From an uncultured Clostridia bacterium (GTDB taxonomy: Bacteria; Bacillota; Clostridia; Peptostreptococcales; Anaerovoracaceae), in assembly GCA_934278965.1 (NCBI GenBank), contig CAKQWL010000002.1, positions 1 through 6,243 on the forward strand: DNA of 6,243 nt, given 5' to 3'. The translations under genes and the position numbers were made by a program. The notes under the pieces were generated by a model, which saw only the letters and a program-made list of their open reading frames with translations, did no database searches and was not told the DNA's origin. Positions 5,709-6,243 of this stretch are shown in pieces. Numbering within the stretch: the first letter of the stretch is position 1; every line of letters begins with the position of its first letter.

Positions 5709-6243
5709 TCCGGAAGGACTTTTATAACACGAGGCGGCAGATCATTCTGTGTGGGGTTATGGCGGTGCTTTATCTTTTCTTTGCCGCGGTTCAGAAAAAC
5801 AGTTCGATCTTTATCGGAATTGTGATGATGGCATCAGCGATGCTCCCGGTGACGGCGCTGGCTTATGACGAGCGCGCCGGATGGGACCGTTATGCGGCGG
5901 CCATGCCGCTGAAAAGGCGGGATTTAGTGCTCGAAAAATACTTGATGGGCGGCATTTTGCTTTTAGCGGTCGTTGCGGTTTCACTGGCGGCGTGTGTGCT
6001 GGTTTCCGGGGGAATCCAAGAGGAAGATGTTTTTTCTGTCCTGTTTCTCGGCATCTTTTATCTTGTTTACCTCTCTGTTTTGCTTCCGGTTGTTTTTCGA
6101 ATCGGAACAGAGCGGGCGCGTTATGTGATGATGCTGCTGTTTATTCTGCCGTTTGCGGGAATCATCGCGGCAGATCAAATGACACAACACGGCATAGGCA
6201 TATTTTCGGGATGGCAGGAAAAAGCAGAGTTCGGTGTGGAGAC
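5696..6243 (+). CDS. ABC-2 type permease (partial, runs off the window)
   Basis: The frame is open from the ATG at 5696 to the last base: 182 complete codons and no stop. The product begins M-L-G-L-I-R-K-D-F-Y and has about five hydrophobic segments, roughly residues 16-33, 38-57, 84-104, 112-134 and 143-159, as expected for an integral membrane subunit. After the second segment comes D58-E-R-A-G-W-D-R-Y…M-P-L-K-R-R-D-L-V-L-E-K-Y, a cytoplasmic loop typical of small ABC-2 permeases (the ABC2_membrane_5 type, usually just over 200 residues). By that length only a few tens of residues should be missing. It overlaps the ATPase gene by 13 bases and should form the membrane part of the same transporter; a second permease may follow outside the window. 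Substrate is unknown; relatives are linked to export or resistance to peptides and envelope-active compounds. Confidence 0.88.
   Translation, partial: MLGLIRKDFYNTRRQIILCGVMAVLYLFFAAVQKNSSIFIGIVMMASAMLPVTALAYDERAGWDRYAAAMPLKRRDLVLEKYLMGGILLLAVVAVSLAACVLVSGGIQEEDVFSVLFLGIFYLVYLSVLLPVVFRIGTERARYVMMLLFILPFAGIIAADQMTQHGIGIFSGWQEKAEFGVE

Overview
The window looks like ordinary chromosomal DNA from an anaerobic, low-to-mid GC Firmicute of the class Clostridia, possibly near Lachnospiraceae. The grounds are strong AGGAGG-type ribosome sites, tight head-to-tail genes all on the + strand, a stand-alone CoaB, a monomeric clostridial-type [FeFe] hydrogenase and a YtrA-type GntR/ABC operon. The taxonomic call is inference, since no rRNA or other marker gene is present. 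I find no tRNA, rRNA, CRISPR array, insertion sequence, phage gene or attachment site, and no convincing gene on the minus strand.

Region 1 (1-2169) holds housekeeping genes: the last residues of an unidentified upstream gene, recX (RecA regulator), tcdA (tRNA t6A dehydratase, start overlapping the recX stop) and a stand-alone coaB (phosphopantothenate-cysteine ligase, coenzyme A synthesis). A 72-base gap between tcdA and coaB carries a spaced 8-bp inverted repeat and at most a weak promoter.

Region 2 (2170-4349) is a two-gene unit with its own extended -10 promoter and a roughly 80-nt leader containing small hairpins. It encodes a YfcE-type metallophosphoesterase, then a 475-residue monomeric [FeFe] hydrogenase of the group B1/B3 type whose start lies inside the end of yfcE. 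All three H-cluster motifs are intact, and there are more N-terminal cysteines than a two-cluster ferredoxin domain needs. A strong intrinsic terminator closes the unit. The maturases HydE, HydF and HydG are not in the window.

Region 3 (4350-6243) is a complete regulatory start plus most of a GntR(YtrA)-ABC transporter operon: a consensus sigma-A promoter with a perfect 12+5+12 palindrome across its -10, a short GntR repressor, an ABC ATPase and an ABC-2 permease cut by the window end. The genes overlap by 8 and 13 bases and each has a good ribosome site. The likely logic is an autorepressed operon opened by a cell-envelope or small-molecule signal; the signal and substrate cannot be read from sequence.

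Nothing here amounts to a new system. The items most worth a second look are the palindromic operator, the cysteine-rich N-terminus of the hydrogenase with its coupling to a phosphoesterase, and the ABC ATPase with atypical Q-loop and signature.
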